Source: Micromonospora sp. DSM 45708
GTDB lineage: Bacteria > Actinomycetota > Actinomycetes > Mycobacteriales > Micromonosporaceae
NCBI RefSeq assembly: GCF_039566955.1
Contig: NZ_CP154796.1
Location: 1,364,001-1,428,000, forward strand
Length of the DNA: 64,000 bases
Direction: 5' to 3'
The position numbers and the translations under genes were made by a program. The notes beneath the pieces were generated by a model. It was not told the DNA's origin. It did not search any database and saw only the letters and a program-made list of their open reading frames with translations. Shown here piece after piece: positions 9,167-18,131 of this stretch. The number at the start of each line of letters is the position of its first letter. Within the stretch, counting starts at the first letter, position 1.

Positions 9167-10282
9167 ATGACACCTCCGCACAACTACCTGGCGGTCATCA
9201 AGGTCGTCGGCATCGGGGGCGGCGGCGTGAACGCCGTCAACCGGATGATCGAGGTTGGGCTCAAGGGCGTCGAGTTCATCGCGATCAACACCGACGCGCA
9301 GGCGCTGCTGATGAGCGACGCCGACGTCAAGCTCGACGTCGGCCGGGAACTGACCCGGGGGCTGGGCGCCGGCGCGAACCCGGACGTCGGCAAGAACGCC
9401 GCCGAGGACCACCGCGACGAGATCGAGGAGGTGCTCAAGGGCGCCGACATGGTCTTCGTCACCTGTGGGGAGGGCGGCGGCACCGGCACCGGCGGCGCGC
9501 CGGTGGTGGCGAACATCGCCCGCAAGCTCGGCGCGCTCACCATCGGCGTGGTCACCCGGCCGTTCTCGTTCGAGGGTAAGCGCCGCCAGGTGCAGGCCGA
9601 GGCGGGCATCGAGGAGCTGCGCAACCAGTGCGACACGCTCATCGTGATCCCGAACGACCGGCTGCTCGCGCTCGGCGACCGCAACATCTCCATGATGGAC
9701 GCGTTCCGCACCGCGGACCAGGTGCTCCTCTCCGGTGTCCAGGGCATCACCGACCTGATCACCACGCCCGGCCTGATCAACCTGGACTTCGCCGACGTCA
9801 AGAGCGTGATGAGCGGCGCGGGCAGCGCGCTCATGGGCATCGGCAGCGCCCGGGGCGAGAACCGCGCCGTCGAGGCGGCCGAGGCGGCCATCTCCAGCCC
9901 GCTGCTGGAGCAGAGCATGGACGGCGCGCGCGGCGTGCTGCTCTCCATCGCCGGCGGCTCGGATCTCGGCCTGTTCGAGATCAACGACGCGGCGCAGCTG
10001 GTCACCGACGCGGCCCACCCGGACGCCAACATCATCTTCGGCGCGGTCATCGACGACGCGCTCGGCGACGAGGTGCGCGTGACGGTGATCGCGGCCGGCT
10101 TCGACGGCGGCACCCCGGCCTACAAGGCGGTCGACCCGCCGCGTAAGAGCAACCAGAACCCGCCCACCCAGCCGAACGCGCCGACGAACCCGCCGGCCAC
10201 CATGCCGGCGCCGCAGCAGCCGTCGCGCCGGGTGCTCTTCGACGACGTCGACGTGCCCGACTTCCTCAAGAACGGGTCCTGA
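9167..10282 (+). CDS. ftsZ: Cell division GTPase FtsZ
   Basis: Tubulin-like GTPase that forms the Z ring. The 371 residues contain [15 protein letters not shown] near 13-27, the tubulin signature [12 protein letters not shown] near 104-115, and the conserved C-terminal tail [12 protein letters not shown] that binds partners such as SepF. The ATG at 9167 was chosen over an upstream in-frame GTG at 9125 because homologues start [13 protein letters not shown] and an AAAGGA/CGGAG ribosome site lies just before it. A Pro/Asn-rich linker spans about 325-355. Next comes yggS after only nine bases, so the two are probably cotranscribed. Confidence 0.98.
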   Translation: MTPPHNYLAVIKVVGIGGGGVNAVNRMIEVGLKGVEFIAINTDAQALLMSDADVKLDVGRELTRGLGAGANPDVGKNAAEDHRDEIEEVLKGADMVFVTCGEGGGTGTGGAPVVANIARKLGALTIGVVTRPFSFEGKRRQVQAEAGIEELRNQCDTLIVIPNDRLLALGDRNISMMDAFRTADQVLLSGVQGITDLITTPGLINLDFADVKSVMSGAGSALMGIGSARGENRAVEAAEAAISSPLLEQSMDGARGVLLSIAGGSDLGLFEINDAAQLVTDAAHPDANIIFGAVIDDALGDEVRVTVIAAGFDGGTPAYKAVDPPRKSNQNPPTQPNAPTNPPATMPAPQQPSRRVLFDDVDVPDFLKNGS

Positions 10283-10291
10283 GCCGCGCCG

Positions 10292-11038
10292 ATGACGGAC
10301 TTCTCCATCGCGGTGCGACCCGAGCGTCGCGTCGAGCTCGCGGCCGGCCTGACCCGGGTCCGGGCCCGGATCGCCGACGCCTGCGCGGCGGCCGGCCGCC
10401 CCGCCGACGAGGTCACCCTGGTCGCGGTGACCAAGACGTACCCGGCCGCCGACGTGGTCGCGTTGGCCGGGCTCGGCGTGACCGACGTGGGGGAGAACCG
10501 GGACCAGGAGGCGGCCGGAAAGGCGGCGGCGGTGGCCGGCGTCGGGACGGTGCCGCGCTGGCACTTCATCGGGCAGTTGCAGCGCAACAAGGCCCGCTCG
10601 GTGGTCCGGTACGCCGACGTGGTCCAGTCGGTGGACAGCGTGCGGCTGGCGGCGGCCCTGGACACCGCCGCGACCGGTGCCCGGGACCGCCCGCTGGACG
10701 TGCTGGTGCAGGTGAGCGTGGACGGCGACCCGGCCCGGGGTGGCGCGCTGCCGGGTGTGGCCGATCCGGAGCGGGGCCTCGACCGGGTGGCCGCCGCGGT
10801 GGCCGGGGCCGGCGGGCTGCGGCTGGCCGGCCTGATGGCGGTGGCCCCACTCGGCTGGGAACCGGACCGGGCGTTCGCCCGGTTGGCCGAGGTGGCGGCG
10901 CGGCTGCGCGCCGACCATCCGGGCGCGTCGGTGCTGTCGGCGGGGATGAGCGGCGACCTGGAGAGCGCGATCCGCCACGGCGCGACACATGTCCGCGTCG
11001 GCAGCGCGTTGCTCGGAATGCGCCCCACGCTGGGGTAG
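10292..11038 (+). CDS. YggS/YlmE-family pyridoxal phosphate homeostasis protein
   Basis: Alanine-racemase-fold PLP-binding protein of the YggS/PROSC family, thought to buffer PLP rather than catalyse. The 248 residues include LVAVTKTYPAADV near 45 with the PLP lysine, GENRDQEA near 70, HFIGQLQRNKAR near 92 and the C-terminal SAGMSGDLESAIRHGATHVRVG, which is the family signature. It sits between ftsZ and sepF as in other Gram-positive dcw clusters (YlmE). The PgeF/YlmD laccase-fold gene usually found just upstream in Streptomyces is not present. A 20-residue insert of Gly/Ala/Pro near 150 is not alarming. Confidence 0.9.
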   Translation: MTDFSIAVRPERRVELAAGLTRVRARIADACAAAGRPADEVTLVAVTKTYPAADVVALAGLGVTDVGENRDQEAAGKAAAVAGVGTVPRWHFIGQLQRNKARSVVRYADVVQSVDSVRLAAALDTAATGARDRPLDVLVQVSVDGDPARGGALPGVADPERGLDRVAAAVAGAGGLRLAGLMAVAPLGWEPDRAFARLAEVAARLRADHPGASVLSAGMSGDLESAIRHGATHVRVGSALLGMRPTLG

Positions 11039-11232
11039 CCTGGCCCGGACGGAAGCAAATTACATCAGTGTTGTTCAGGACGGCGTCTCCCGTAGCCGGG
11101 GGCCGTGGCGGGCGGGCCGCGAACCGCACGTCAGGGGATTGCCGGTCCGGTCCGGTGGGCATGATCGTCCACTCGTGATCAAGCGACACGGCACGGGGGC
11201 GCGTGCCGCACGGCGGACGGAAGGGCGCGGGG

Positions 11233-11940
11233 ATGGGTGCACTGCGCAAGGCGGGGGTCTGGCTCGGTCTCGTCGAGGAGGACGACGAGCGGGCGTACGA
11301 GGACGGTGGCTACGACAAGGGTGGCTACCGGGACTCGTCGCGCTACCGGTCGAGCCGGTACGCCGAGGAGTTCGCCGACGAGGACGACGAGGAGTCGGAG
11401 GAGCCGCCGGCGCCCCGGACCCGGGCCGGTGACCGGGGCCGGCTGACCGAGCGTGCCACGGGCCGCGCGGTCGACACCGACCGCTCCGAGGTCGAGCGCC
11501 CGGAGCGGTCCGAGCGGGCCGAGCGGGCCAGTGTCCGGTCCATCACCCGGTCCTCCACCGGCGAGAGTTCCGGCGCGTTGTCGTACCACACCCGAGACAA
11601 CCTCGCCCTGGCGCCGCAGGCCCCGCCGCGCGAGCGGGCGGTGGTCCCGGAGGACGAGCAGCGCTACCAGATCACCACGCTGCACCCGACCACGTACCGC
11701 GAGGCGCGGACCATCGGCGAGCACTTCCGGGACGGCGTTCCCGTGATCATCAATCTCACCGAGATGGACGAGGCGGACGCCCGCCGACTGGTCGACTTCG
11801 CCGCCGGGCTCGCGTTCGGCCTGCGCGGTACGATCGAGCGCGTGACCAACCGGGTGTTCCTGCTCTCACCGGCCAATGTCCAGGTCACCGCGGAGGACAA
11901 GGCCAAGATCGCTGAGGGCGGCTTTTTCAGCCTGAGCTAG
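11233..11940 (+). CDS. sepF: Cell division protein SepF
   Basis: Membrane-associated FtsZ anchor that replaces FtsA/ZipA in actinobacteria. The 235-residue product starts [17 protein letters not shown], an amphipathic membrane-binding helix, then a long disordered, acidic and Arg-rich linker (18-135), and a C-terminal SepF domain (about 145-235) with [36 protein letters not shown] and FLLSPANV. I chose the ATG at 11233, since the in-frame GTG at 11203 would add ten residues ahead of the conserved helix. The 194-base gap after yggS may hold a promoter, but I cannot pin one. Confidence 0.95.
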   Translation: MGALRKAGVWLGLVEEDDERAYEDGGYDKGGYRDSSRYRSSRYAEEFADEDDEESEEPPAPRTRAGDRGRLTERATGRAVDTDRSEVERPERSERAERASVRSITRSSTGESSGALSYHTRDNLALAPQAPPRERAVVPEDEQRYQITTLHPTTYREARTIGEHFRDGVPVIINLTEMDEADARRLVDFAAGLAFGLRGTIERVTNRVFLLSPANVQVTAEDKAKIAEGGFFSLS

Positions 11941-11968
11941 CCCGCACGACCGAGGGACGTCGCCTACC

Positions 11969-12274
11969 GTGTTGTCGATCCTGTTCCAGGTGCTCTACCT
12001 GCTGCTGTATTTCTTCCTGCTTGTCCTGTTGGCTCGATTTGTTCTCGGGGCCGTGCTGGCCTACGGTCGCCGTTGGCAACCGGGGCGGGGGGCATCGGCG
12101 GGACTGGAAGTCGTGTGGAGCGTCACTGATCCGCCCCTGCGAGCGTTGAGGCGTGTGATCCCACCACTGCGAATTGGTACCGTGAGCATCGACCTGGCCT
12201 CCCTTGTGCTCCTGGTTATCCTGTTCGTGCTGATGGAGTTCGTGTTACAGCGCCTGATCGTGGCGTTCGCCTGA
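11969..12274 (+). CDS. YggT-family membrane protein
   Basis: Small integral membrane protein of the YggT family, of unknown biochemical role and commonly found between sepF and divIVA. The 101 residues contain two hydrophobic stretches (about 5-30 and 70-98) separated by a loop with [23 protein letters not shown], the family hallmark. The start is a GTG 28 bases after sepF. Context implies a role in division or membrane organisation, but that is inference from location only. Confidence 0.88.
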   Translation: MLSILFQVLYLLLYFFLLVLLARFVLGAVLAYGRRWQPGRGASAGLEVVWSVTDPPLRALRRVIPPLRIGTVSIDLASLVLLVILFVLMEFVLQRLIVAFA

Positions 12275-12315
12275 CCAGAGCGCTTTCGCGGCCGCAACTG
12301 ACCCGAGGAGTTTCG

Positions 12316-13122
12316 ATGCCGCTGACCCCGGCCGACGTCCACAACGTCGCCTTCAAAAAGCCGCCGATCGGCAAGCGGGGGTACGACGAGGAGGAGGTCG
12401 ACGCCTTCCTGGACGAGGTCGAGCGTGAGCTGGCCCGTCTGATCGAGGAGAACAACGAGCTGCGCGCCCAGGTGGAGCGCGGCGGTCGGGGTGGCGCACC
12501 CGCCGGCCCCGGCGGCGACGCCCGGCTCGCGGCGGAGCTCAACGACGTCAAGGCCCAGCTCGACCGCGTGCAGCGCGACAAGGCGGCGGCCGAGCAGGCG
12601 GCCCGCGCGATGCAGGCCGAGCTGGAGCAGGTCCGCACCCAGGGTGGCCCGGTGGGCGTGACCGGGGACGGCGAGCAGCAGGCGCTGCGGGTGCTCATGA
12701 TGGCCCAGCGCACCGCCGACGACCACGTCTCCGACGCCCGGCGCGAGGCCGACAGCCTGCTCTCCGAGGCGCGGTCCAAGGCCGAGGAGGTCACCCGCGA
12801 GGCGCGGGCCAAGGCCGACGCCCTGGAGCGGGACGCCCGCCAGCGGCACCAGGAGGCCATGGGCGGCCTGGACGCCAAGCGCACCGCGCTGTCGAAGCAC
12901 ATCGAGGAGCTCAAGCAGTTCGAGCGCGAGTACCGCACGCGCCTCAAGGCGTACCTGGAGAGCCAGCTGCGGGACCTCGACGGTCGTGGCCAGGGCATCG
13001 AGGTCGAGATGAACCGCGAGGGCACCCGTGCCGTCGGCGGCAGCAACGGCCTCGCCACCGCCGGCCTCGCCGGATCCTTCGGCGGTGGCCGCGGCGCCGG
13101 CTCGCTGGAGTCCGGCCGCTGA
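12316..13122 (+). CDS. wag31: Polar growth coiled-coil protein DivIVA/Wag31
   Basis: DivIVA-family protein that marks poles and directs apical wall synthesis in actinobacteria. The 268 residues begin [19 protein letters not shown], the membrane-curvature binding N-terminus, followed by a first coiled coil (about 28-60), a Gly/Pro-rich spacer, and a long second coiled coil (about 75-235) with heptads such as [20 protein letters not shown]. The C-terminal tail is Gly-rich. A GAGGAG-type ribosome site precedes the ATG. A strong hairpin follows within seven bases of the stop, so this is the likely end of the dcw transcript. Confidence 0.96.
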   Translation: MPLTPADVHNVAFKKPPIGKRGYDEEEVDAFLDEVERELARLIEENNELRAQVERGGRGGAPAGPGGDARLAAELNDVKAQLDRVQRDKAAAEQAARAMQAELEQVRTQGGPVGVTGDGEQQALRVLMMAQRTADDHVSDARREADSLLSEARSKAEEVTREARAKADALERDARQRHQEAMGGLDAKRTALSKHIEELKQFEREYRTRLKAYLESQLRDLDGRGQGIEVEMNREGTRAVGGSNGLATAGLAGSFGGGRGAGSLESGR

Positions 13123-13128
13123 TCTCGC

Positions 13129-13159
13129 GTCGGTGGCCGTCCTCGTGGCGGCCACCGAC
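13129..13159 (+). terminator. Hairpin terminator after wag31
   Basis: GTCGGTGGCCG (13129-13139) and CGGCCACCGAC (13149-13159) form a perfect 11-bp GC-rich stem with a 9-base loop, starting six bases after the wag31 stop. There is no U tract, as is usual for actinobacterial terminators. It separates the dcw operon from the next gene. Confidence 0.8.
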
Positions 13160-13195
13160 GGCACCAGTCCGACACGACGGGGCCGGGGGTGAGCC

Positions 13196-14029
13196 GTGAT
13201 AGCCGCCAGCGTCCTGCTCATCCTCGTCGCGGTCGTGCTGCTGGTGGTCGGGTTGGCCGGTGGGTCCAGCCCGCTGCTGATCGTCTCGATCGCGGCCAGC
13301 CTGCTGTCCGCCGTCGCCTTCGTCGTGTTCGCCCGCCAGGCGGCCGCGACCCGGGCCACGGCGGGCCGGGAGGCCGGGCCGCGTTCCCGGACCGCACCCA
13401 CCGGCCCGTCCCCGGACGAGCCGGTGAGCCCGGTCCCGCACCACACGTCCACGGTCGGTGCCGGTGGACCCGGGTGGCGGCAACCGCCCGGGCCGCCGGT
13501 GGCCGAGCCGTACGTTCCACCCGCCCGCGCCTACTCGCCGCCGGACGCCCCGGCCACCGGGGTCTACCCGCCGTCGGCCGAGCCGTCCACCGGGGTCTAC
13601 CCGCCGTCGGCCGAACCGGGCACCCTCGGGTATCCGCCGTCGGCCGAACCGGACGCCCCGTCGGCCGGCGCCTACTCGCCGCCGGTGGGGCCGGACGCCA
13701 CGCCGTCCGCGGCCTACCCGCCGGTCGAGCCGGAGGTCGCGCCGCCGGCGGCCGAGCCGGCGCCCACCTCGCCCGGCCCGGGCGGGCCGCTCGACGGCGA
13801 CCCGCCGGCCGAGTTCCTCTCCGCGGGGGAGGTCGCCCGGCTGGTGCGACTGCCCGACGAGGTCCGGGTGGTCGACGGCCACCCCCGGTTCCACCTGGCC
13901 GACTGCCCCCACCTGGTGGGCCGGCCGGACGAGCCGGTGCCGGTCGCCGAGGCGGTCGGGCTGGGCTTCACGCCGTGCGCGTACTGCGCCGCCGCCACCA
14001 CGCTGCTCACCGACGACCGGCCACGCTGA
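13196..14029 (+). CDS. Membrane protein with Pro-rich repeats and Cys/His C-terminal domain, unknown function
   Basis: I do not recognise this gene beyond its architecture. The 277 residues have two transmembrane helices at 4-20 and 26-45, then a long low-complexity linker rich in Pro, Ala, Ser and Glu (50-200) with three copies of an 11-residue GVYPPSAEPxT repeat, and a compact C-terminal domain (about 203-277). That domain contains HPRFHLADCPHLVG and FTPCAYC, i.e. an H-x3-H-x3-C-x2-H plus C-x2-C arrangement that looks able to bind zinc. The start is a GTG after GGGGGTGAGCC. It lies between wag31 and a DUF167 gene; two bases separate its stop from the next ATG, so the two are probably cotranscribed. 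Confidence 0.75.
   Translation: MIAASVLLILVAVVLLVVGLAGGSSPLLIVSIAASLLSAVAFVVFARQAAATRATAGREAGPRSRTAPTGPSPDEPVSPVPHHTSTVGAGGPGWRQPPGPPVAEPYVPPARAYSPPDAPATGVYPPSAEPSTGVYPPSAEPGTLGYPPSAEPDAPSAGAYSPPVGPDATPSAAYPPVEPEVAPPAAEPAPTSPGPGGPLDGDPPAEFLSAGEVARLVRLPDEVRVVDGHPRFHLADCPHLVGRPDEPVPVAEAVGLGFTPCAYCAAATTLLTDDRPR
13556..13654 (+). repeat. Three in-frame 33-nt tandem repeats
   Basis: Units begin at 13556, 13589 and 13622 and each encodes an 11-residue TGVYPPSAEPS-like block in the linker of the membrane protein. The second copy is nearly identical to the first and the third has diverged (TLGYPPSAEPD). Length variation between strains would be expected. Confidence 0.85.
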
Positions 14030-14031
14030 CC

Positions 14032-14340
14032 ATGATCGCCCCGGACACCCCGCTCACCGTCGCGGTGCGCGTGAAGCCCGGCGCGGCCCGGGCCCGGGTC
14101 GGTGGCCGGTTCGACGGGCCGTACGGCCCGGCCCTGGTCGTCGCCGTGCACGCGCCGGCGGTGGACGGCCGGGCCACCGAGGCGGCCCGGCGGGCGCTGG
14201 CCGACGCGCTCGGCGTCCGGCCGGCGGTGGTGTCGCTGCGCTCCGGCGCGGCCAGCCGGGACAAGCTCTTCCTGGTCGAGTGCCCGGCCGAGGGGCTGCC
14301 CGAGGTGCTGCGTCGGCTGCGCGACGGCAGCGCCGGGTGA
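14032..14340 (+). CDS. DUF167 (YggU) family protein
   Basis: Small soluble protein of the DUF167/YggU family, function unknown, often found near yggT and divIVA genes. The 102 residues include VAVRVKPGAARARVGG near 12, VAVHAPAVDGRATEAARRAL near 40-60 and LRSGAASRDKLFLVE near 74, matching the family pattern VxPxA...AppxdGkAN..l...SGxxsrxK. The ATG at 14032 lies two bases after the upstream stop; the reading frame is open further upstream but homologues begin here. Confidence 0.85.
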   Translation: MIAPDTPLTVAVRVKPGAARARVGGRFDGPYGPALVVAVHAPAVDGRATEAARRALADALGVRPAVVSLRSGAASRDKLFLVECPAEGLPEVLRRLRDGSAG

Positions 14341-14362
14341 GGATCCGGCGGGCCGGTACGCG

Positions 14363-15868
14363 ATGACGCCGGGGCTGAACCTCGCGCTGCTGGTGGGTGC
14401 CGCCGTGCTGCTGGTCGCGGTGGGCGCGGTGCGCTTCTCCACCCGGCTCGGCGTGCCCAGCCTCCTGGTCTACCTGGCGCTCGGCGTGCTCATCGGCGAG
14501 GCGGGCCTGGGCATCCACTTCGACGACGTCGAGCTGACCCGGGTGCTCGGCTTCTGCGCGCTCATCGTGATCATCGCCGAGGGCGGCCTGAGCGCGCGGT
14601 GGAGCACGCTGCGGCCGGTGCTCGGCCTGGCGGCCGTGCTCTCCACGGTCGGCGTCGTGGTCAGCATCGTGGTCGTCGGCATGGTGGTGCACCTGCTGCT
14701 CGGCCTGGACTGGCGGCTGGCCCTGCTCTACGGGGCGGTGCTCTCCTCCACCGACGCCGCGGCGGTCTTCGCCACGCTGCGCCGGCTGCGCCTGCCGCCC
14801 CGGTTGGTGGCCACGCTGGAGGCCGAGTCCGGGATGAACGACGCCCCGGTGGTCCTGCTGGTGCTGCTGCTGTCCCGGGCCGGGGCGGAGGCGGCGCACC
14901 CCTGGTGGTACGAGGCGCTGCTGCTCGGGTACGAGCTGGGCGTCGGCGTGGCGGTCGGCGTGGGCGCGGGCCTGGCCGGGCGGTACGTCCTGCGTCGTGC
15001 CGCGCTGCCCTCGGCCGGCCTCTACCCGATCGCGGTGGTGGGTTTCACCGTGCTGGCGTACGCGGCCGGCTCGGTGCTGCACGCCTCGGGCTTCCTCGCC
15101 GTCTACGTGGCCGGGGTGCTGCTCGGCAATTCGAACCTGCCGCACCGGCAGGCCATCCTCGGGTTCGCCGACGGGTTGGCCTGGCTGGCCCAGATCGGCC
15201 TGTTCGTGCTGCTCGGCCTGCTGGTCTCACCGAGCCGGCTGGACGCCGCGGTGCTGCCGGCCGTGATCACCGGGCTGGCTCTGCTGCTGTTCGCCCGGCC
15301 GCTGTCGGTGGCGGTCTCCGCGCTGCCGTTCCGGGTCTCCCGGCGTGAGCAGCTCTTCCTCTCCTGGGCCGGACTGCGCGGCGCGGTGCCGATCGTGCTG
15401 GCCACCATCCCGCTGTCGCTGCGGGTGCCGGGCGCGGACCGGCTCTTCGACGCGGTCTTCGTGCTGGTGGTGATCTTCACGCTGCTCCAGGCCGGCACGC
15501 TCGCGCCGGCCGCGCGCCGGTTGGGCGTGACCGCGCCGGCGGAGGCGAGCGAGATCCTGCTGGAGACCGCCCCGCTGGAGCGGATGCGGGCCGACCTGCT
15601 CCAGGTGGAGGTGCCGCCGGGCTCCCGGCTGGGCGGGGTGCACGTGGACGAGCTGCGGCTGCCGGTGGGCGCCGCGGTCACGCTGGTGCTGCGCGACGGG
15701 GTCGGTTTCGTGCCCGGCCCGGACACCCGGCTCAAGGTGGGCGACAGCCTGCTCATCGTGGCCACCGCCGGGGTGCGGGACGCCGCGGAGCGGCGGTTGC
15801 GGGCGGTCAGTCGCCGCGGTCGCCTGGCCCGGTGGTTTGGGGAGTACGGCGAGGACCGGACCGGCTGA
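14363..15868 (+). CDS. K+/H+ (CPA1) antiporter with RCK-C domain
   Basis: Cation:proton antiporter of the CPA1 family, NhaP2/CvrA type, which exchanges K+ or Na+ for protons across the membrane. The 501 residues have about 12 hydrophobic helices (1-390), with STDAAAVFATL near 131-141 and ESGMNDAPVVLL near 154-165, the ion-binding region of CPA1 exchangers. A cytoplasmic TrkA-C/RCK-C domain follows (about 400-490; LRLPVGAAVTLVLRDG and LKVGDSLLIVA). The ATG at 14363 is 22 bases after the DUF167 stop. Ion specificity cannot be read from sequence. Confidence 0.88.
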   Translation: MTPGLNLALLVGAAVLLVAVGAVRFSTRLGVPSLLVYLALGVLIGEAGLGIHFDDVELTRVLGFCALIVIIAEGGLSARWSTLRPVLGLAAVLSTVGVVVSIVVVGMVVHLLLGLDWRLALLYGAVLSSTDAAAVFATLRRLRLPPRLVATLEAESGMNDAPVVLLVLLLSRAGAEAAHPWWYEALLLGYELGVGVAVGVGAGLAGRYVLRRAALPSAGLYPIAVVGFTVLAYAAGSVLHASGFLAVYVAGVLLGNSNLPHRQAILGFADGLAWLAQIGLFVLLGLLVSPSRLDAAVLPAVITGLALLLFARPLSVAVSALPFRVSRREQLFLSWAGLRGAVPIVLATIPLSLRVPGADRLFDAVFVLVVIFTLLQAGTLAPAARRLGVTAPAEASEILLETAPLERMRADLLQVEVPPGSRLGGVHVDELRLPVGAAVTLVLRDGVGFVPGPDTRLKVGDSLLIVATAGVRDAAERRLRAVSRRGRLARWFGEYGEDRTG

Positions 15869-15938
15869 TCTGCTAGCGTTCCTTTTGCCCCGATAGTTGG
15901 CAGTTCGGGGCGGAAAATCGGGGCGACGGTGCGGCACG

Positions 15939-15967
15939 TTGTCGGACGCCTGTACGTTCCGTATTCT
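15939..15967 (+). promoter_or_regulatory. Promoter for the DksA/TraR-type gene
   Basis: TTGTCG (15939-15944), a 17-base spacer and TATTCT (15962-15967) make a good housekeeping-type promoter, predicting a 5' leader of about 115 bases. Just upstream, TTTTGCCCCG (15886-15895) and CGGGGCGGAAAA (15906-15917) can pair as an imperfect stem that may terminate antiporter transcription. The rest of 15869-16089 has no gene I trust. Confidence 0.6.
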
Positions 15968-16089
15968 TGCCAACCTCCGGAGTGCACGGCGGGGTCGCCG
16001 TGTGCCCCGTTCCGTACGCGGGGGGACGCGCCGGTGCCCCCTGCCCACGTACCGCTGACCGCCGCGCCATGCGGCTGAGGGAGCTGACG

Positions 16090-16509
16090 ATGGCGAAGCC
16101 AGCCGACACCAGGACCGCCGGTCGCAAGCCGGTGGCGAAGGCCACCCGCAGCGCGGCGGAGACCGAGAAGATCCGGGCCGCGCTGGCGGCGCGGCGGGAC
16201 GAGCTGAACGCCGAGTACGATCAGACGCTGAGCGAGATCACCGAGCTGCAACGCGACCGGCTGACCGACTCGGCCGGGGACGACCAGGCCGACACCGGCA
16301 CCAAGACGTTCGAGCGTGAGCAGGAGATCTCTCTCGCCAACAGCATCAAGGAGCGGATCACGCAGGTCGAGCGCGCACTGGAGCGTCTCGACGAGGGTGG
16401 CTACGGCTGGTGCGAGCGGTGCGGCAACCCGATCCCGGTGGAGCGGCTCGCCGCGTTCCCGTCGGCCACCCTCTGCGTGAGCTGCAAGCAGCTGGCGGAG
16501 CGGCGCTGA
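16090..16509 (+). CDS. TraR/DksA-family C4 zinc-finger protein
   Basis: Small regulator of the TraR/DksA type, predicted to act in the RNA polymerase secondary channel. The 139 residues have a basic N-terminal tail (1-22), a coiled-coil region (about 24-95) with EKIRAALAARRDELNAEYDQ, and a C4 zinc finger CERCGNPIPVERLAAF...CVSC near 104-128 with all four cysteines. The ATG at 16090 is preceded by GAGGGAG seven bases away; longer starts at 15967 or 16069 lack this. Actinobacterial members are often annotated only as TraR/DksA-type; whether it binds ppGpp-dependent polymerase sites is not shown by the sequence. Confidence 0.85.
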   Translation: MAKPADTRTAGRKPVAKATRSAAETEKIRAALAARRDELNAEYDQTLSEITELQRDRLTDSAGDDQADTGTKTFEREQEISLANSIKERITQVERALERLDEGGYGWCERCGNPIPVERLAAFPSATLCVSCKQLAERR

Positions 16510-16576
16510 CGCCCGTTCCCCGGCGGCCGAACCGCAGACGGTGACCGCCACCGTCGCGAACGTCGATGGGGAGCAG

Positions 16577-17188
16577 ATGACCGCAGCACCGCCCGCCGGG
16601 TCCGGCACCACCTTCTCGGGTGCCGGCGCGCCCCGCCGCAAGGCGGTCGGCCTGCTGCTCGGCGTCTCCCTGGTCTCGCTCCTGGCGGACCTGGGCACGA
16701 AGCAGCTCGCGCTCGCCGAGCTGACCGGACGGGAGCCGGTGTCGCTGCTCGGCGGCGCCGTCTACCTCACCCTCACCCGCAACAGCGGCGCCGCCTGGAG
16801 CATCGGCTCGGACCACACCTGGGTCTTTCCGTTGATCACGATCGGCGTGATCGGCTGGATCGCCTGGATGGCGTTGCGGCTGCGCTCGCTGCCGTGGGCG
16901 GTGTCGCTGGGCCTGGTGCTGGGCGGGGCGCTGGGCAACCTCACCGACCGGATCTTCCGGGCGCCGGGGCACTTCGTCGGCCACGTGGTCGACATGATCA
17001 GCCTGTTCGACCCGTACGGCCAGGTCTGGCCGGTGTTCAACCTGGCCGACAGCTCGCTGGTCTGCGGCGTGGTGCTGGCTGTCTTCCTGGAGCTGACCGG
17101 CCGGCAGCGCGACGGCTCCCGGGCCGGCGCGGAACCGGCCGGCGCCGACGCCCCCGCCGACGGGGCCGACGAGAAGGAGCGCGCGTGA
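16577..17188 (+). CDS. lspA: Lipoprotein signal peptidase LspA (signal peptidase II)
   Basis: Membrane aspartyl protease that removes the signal peptide from diacylglyceryl prolipoproteins. The 203 residues contain four transmembrane helices and the family motifs [10 protein letters not shown] near 37, [10 protein letters not shown] near 66-75, [10 protein letters not shown] near 116-125 (catalytic Asp) and FNLADSSLV near 153-161 (second catalytic Asp). The ATG at 16577, after GGGGAG, is preferred to a GTG at 16541. The C-terminal 25 residues are a hydrophilic tail. It overlaps the pseudouridine synthase GTG by four bases. Confidence 0.95.
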   Translation: MTAAPPAGSGTTFSGAGAPRRKAVGLLLGVSLVSLLADLGTKQLALAELTGREPVSLLGGAVYLTLTRNSGAAWSIGSDHTWVFPLITIGVIGWIAWMALRLRSLPWAVSLGLVLGGALGNLTDRIFRAPGHFVGHVVDMISLFDPYGQVWPVFNLADSSLVCGVVLAVFLELTGRQRDGSRAGAEPAGADAPADGADEKERA

Positions 17189-18129
17189 CCACCGCGTACG
17201 CCACCGGCGGCGACCACCGCTCCCTGCCGGTCCCGGACGGGCTCGACGGCATGCGGCTGGACCAGGCCGTGTCCCGGCTGTTCGGGCTGTCCCGCACCGC
17301 CGCGGCGGCGCTGGTGGACGCCGGGGACGCGCTCGTCGACGGCGTGGTCCGGGCCAACTCGCACAAGGTGAAGGCCGGCGCCTGGCTGGAGGTCACGCTG
17401 CCCGCCCCGGCCGCCCCGCCGACCGTGGTGCCGCAGGCCGTGCCCGGCCTGACAGTGGTCTACGCCGACGACGACATCGTGGTGGTCGACAAGCCGGTCG
17501 GGGTGGCCGCGCACCCGAGCCCCGGCTGGACCGGCCCGACCGTGATCGGCGGGCTGGCCGGTATCGGCCACCGCATCTCCACCAGCGGCGCCGCCGAGCG
17601 GCAGGGCGTGGTGCACCGGCTCGACGTGGGCACCACCGGGATCATGGCGGTGGCCAAGAGCGAGCTGGCCTACACCGCGTTGAAGCGCGCCTTCAAGGAA
17701 CGCGAGGTGGAGAAGCGCTACCACGCCGTGGTGCAGGGCCACCCGGACCCGCTGCGCGGCACCATCGACGCGCCGATCGACAGGCACCCGCACCACGACT
17801 ACCGGTGGGCGGTGGTCTCCGGTGGCAAGCCGAGCATCACGCACTACGACACGCTGGAGGCGTTCCCCTCGGCCAGCCTGCTCGACGTGCGGCTGGAGAC
17901 CGGGCGTACGCACCAGATCCGGGTGCACTTCTCCACCCTGCGGCACCCCTGCGTGGGCGACCTGACCTACGGCGCGGACCCGACCCTGTCGGCCCGGCTC
18001 AAGCTGTCCCGGCAGTGGCTGCACGCCCGCTCGTTGAGTTTCCGGCACCCGCGCACCGGCGACGAGGTCACGTTCGTCAGCGACTACCCGGACGACCTGG
18101 CCCGGGCGCTGGAGATCCTGCGCGACTGA
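17185..18129 (+). CDS. RluA-family 23S rRNA pseudouridine synthase (RluD-like)
   Basis: Converts uridines in large-subunit rRNA to pseudouridine. The 314 residues have an S4 RNA-binding domain (about 15-80; [21 protein letters not shown]), then the RluA catalytic domain with [15 protein letters not shown] near 100 and HRLDVGTTG near 145-153, where the Asp is the nucleophile. [14 protein letters not shown] near 236 is also conserved. The GTG start overlaps the lspA stop and is preceded by GAGAAGGAG; the lspA-rluD pairing is widespread in bacteria. Exact target uridines are not assignable here. Confidence 0.93.
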   Translation: MTTAYATGGDHRSLPVPDGLDGMRLDQAVSRLFGLSRTAAAALVDAGDALVDGVVRANSHKVKAGAWLEVTLPAPAAPPTVVPQAVPGLTVVYADDDIVVVDKPVGVAAHPSPGWTGPTVIGGLAGIGHRISTSGAAERQGVVHRLDVGTTGIMAVAKSELAYTALKRAFKEREVEKRYHAVVQGHPDPLRGTIDAPIDRHPHHDYRWAVVSGGKPSITHYDTLEAFPSASLLDVRLETGRTHQIRVHFSTLRHPCVGDLTYGADPTLSARLKLSRQWLHARSLSFRHPRTGDEVTFVSDYPDDLARALEILRD

Positions 18130-18131
18130 CC

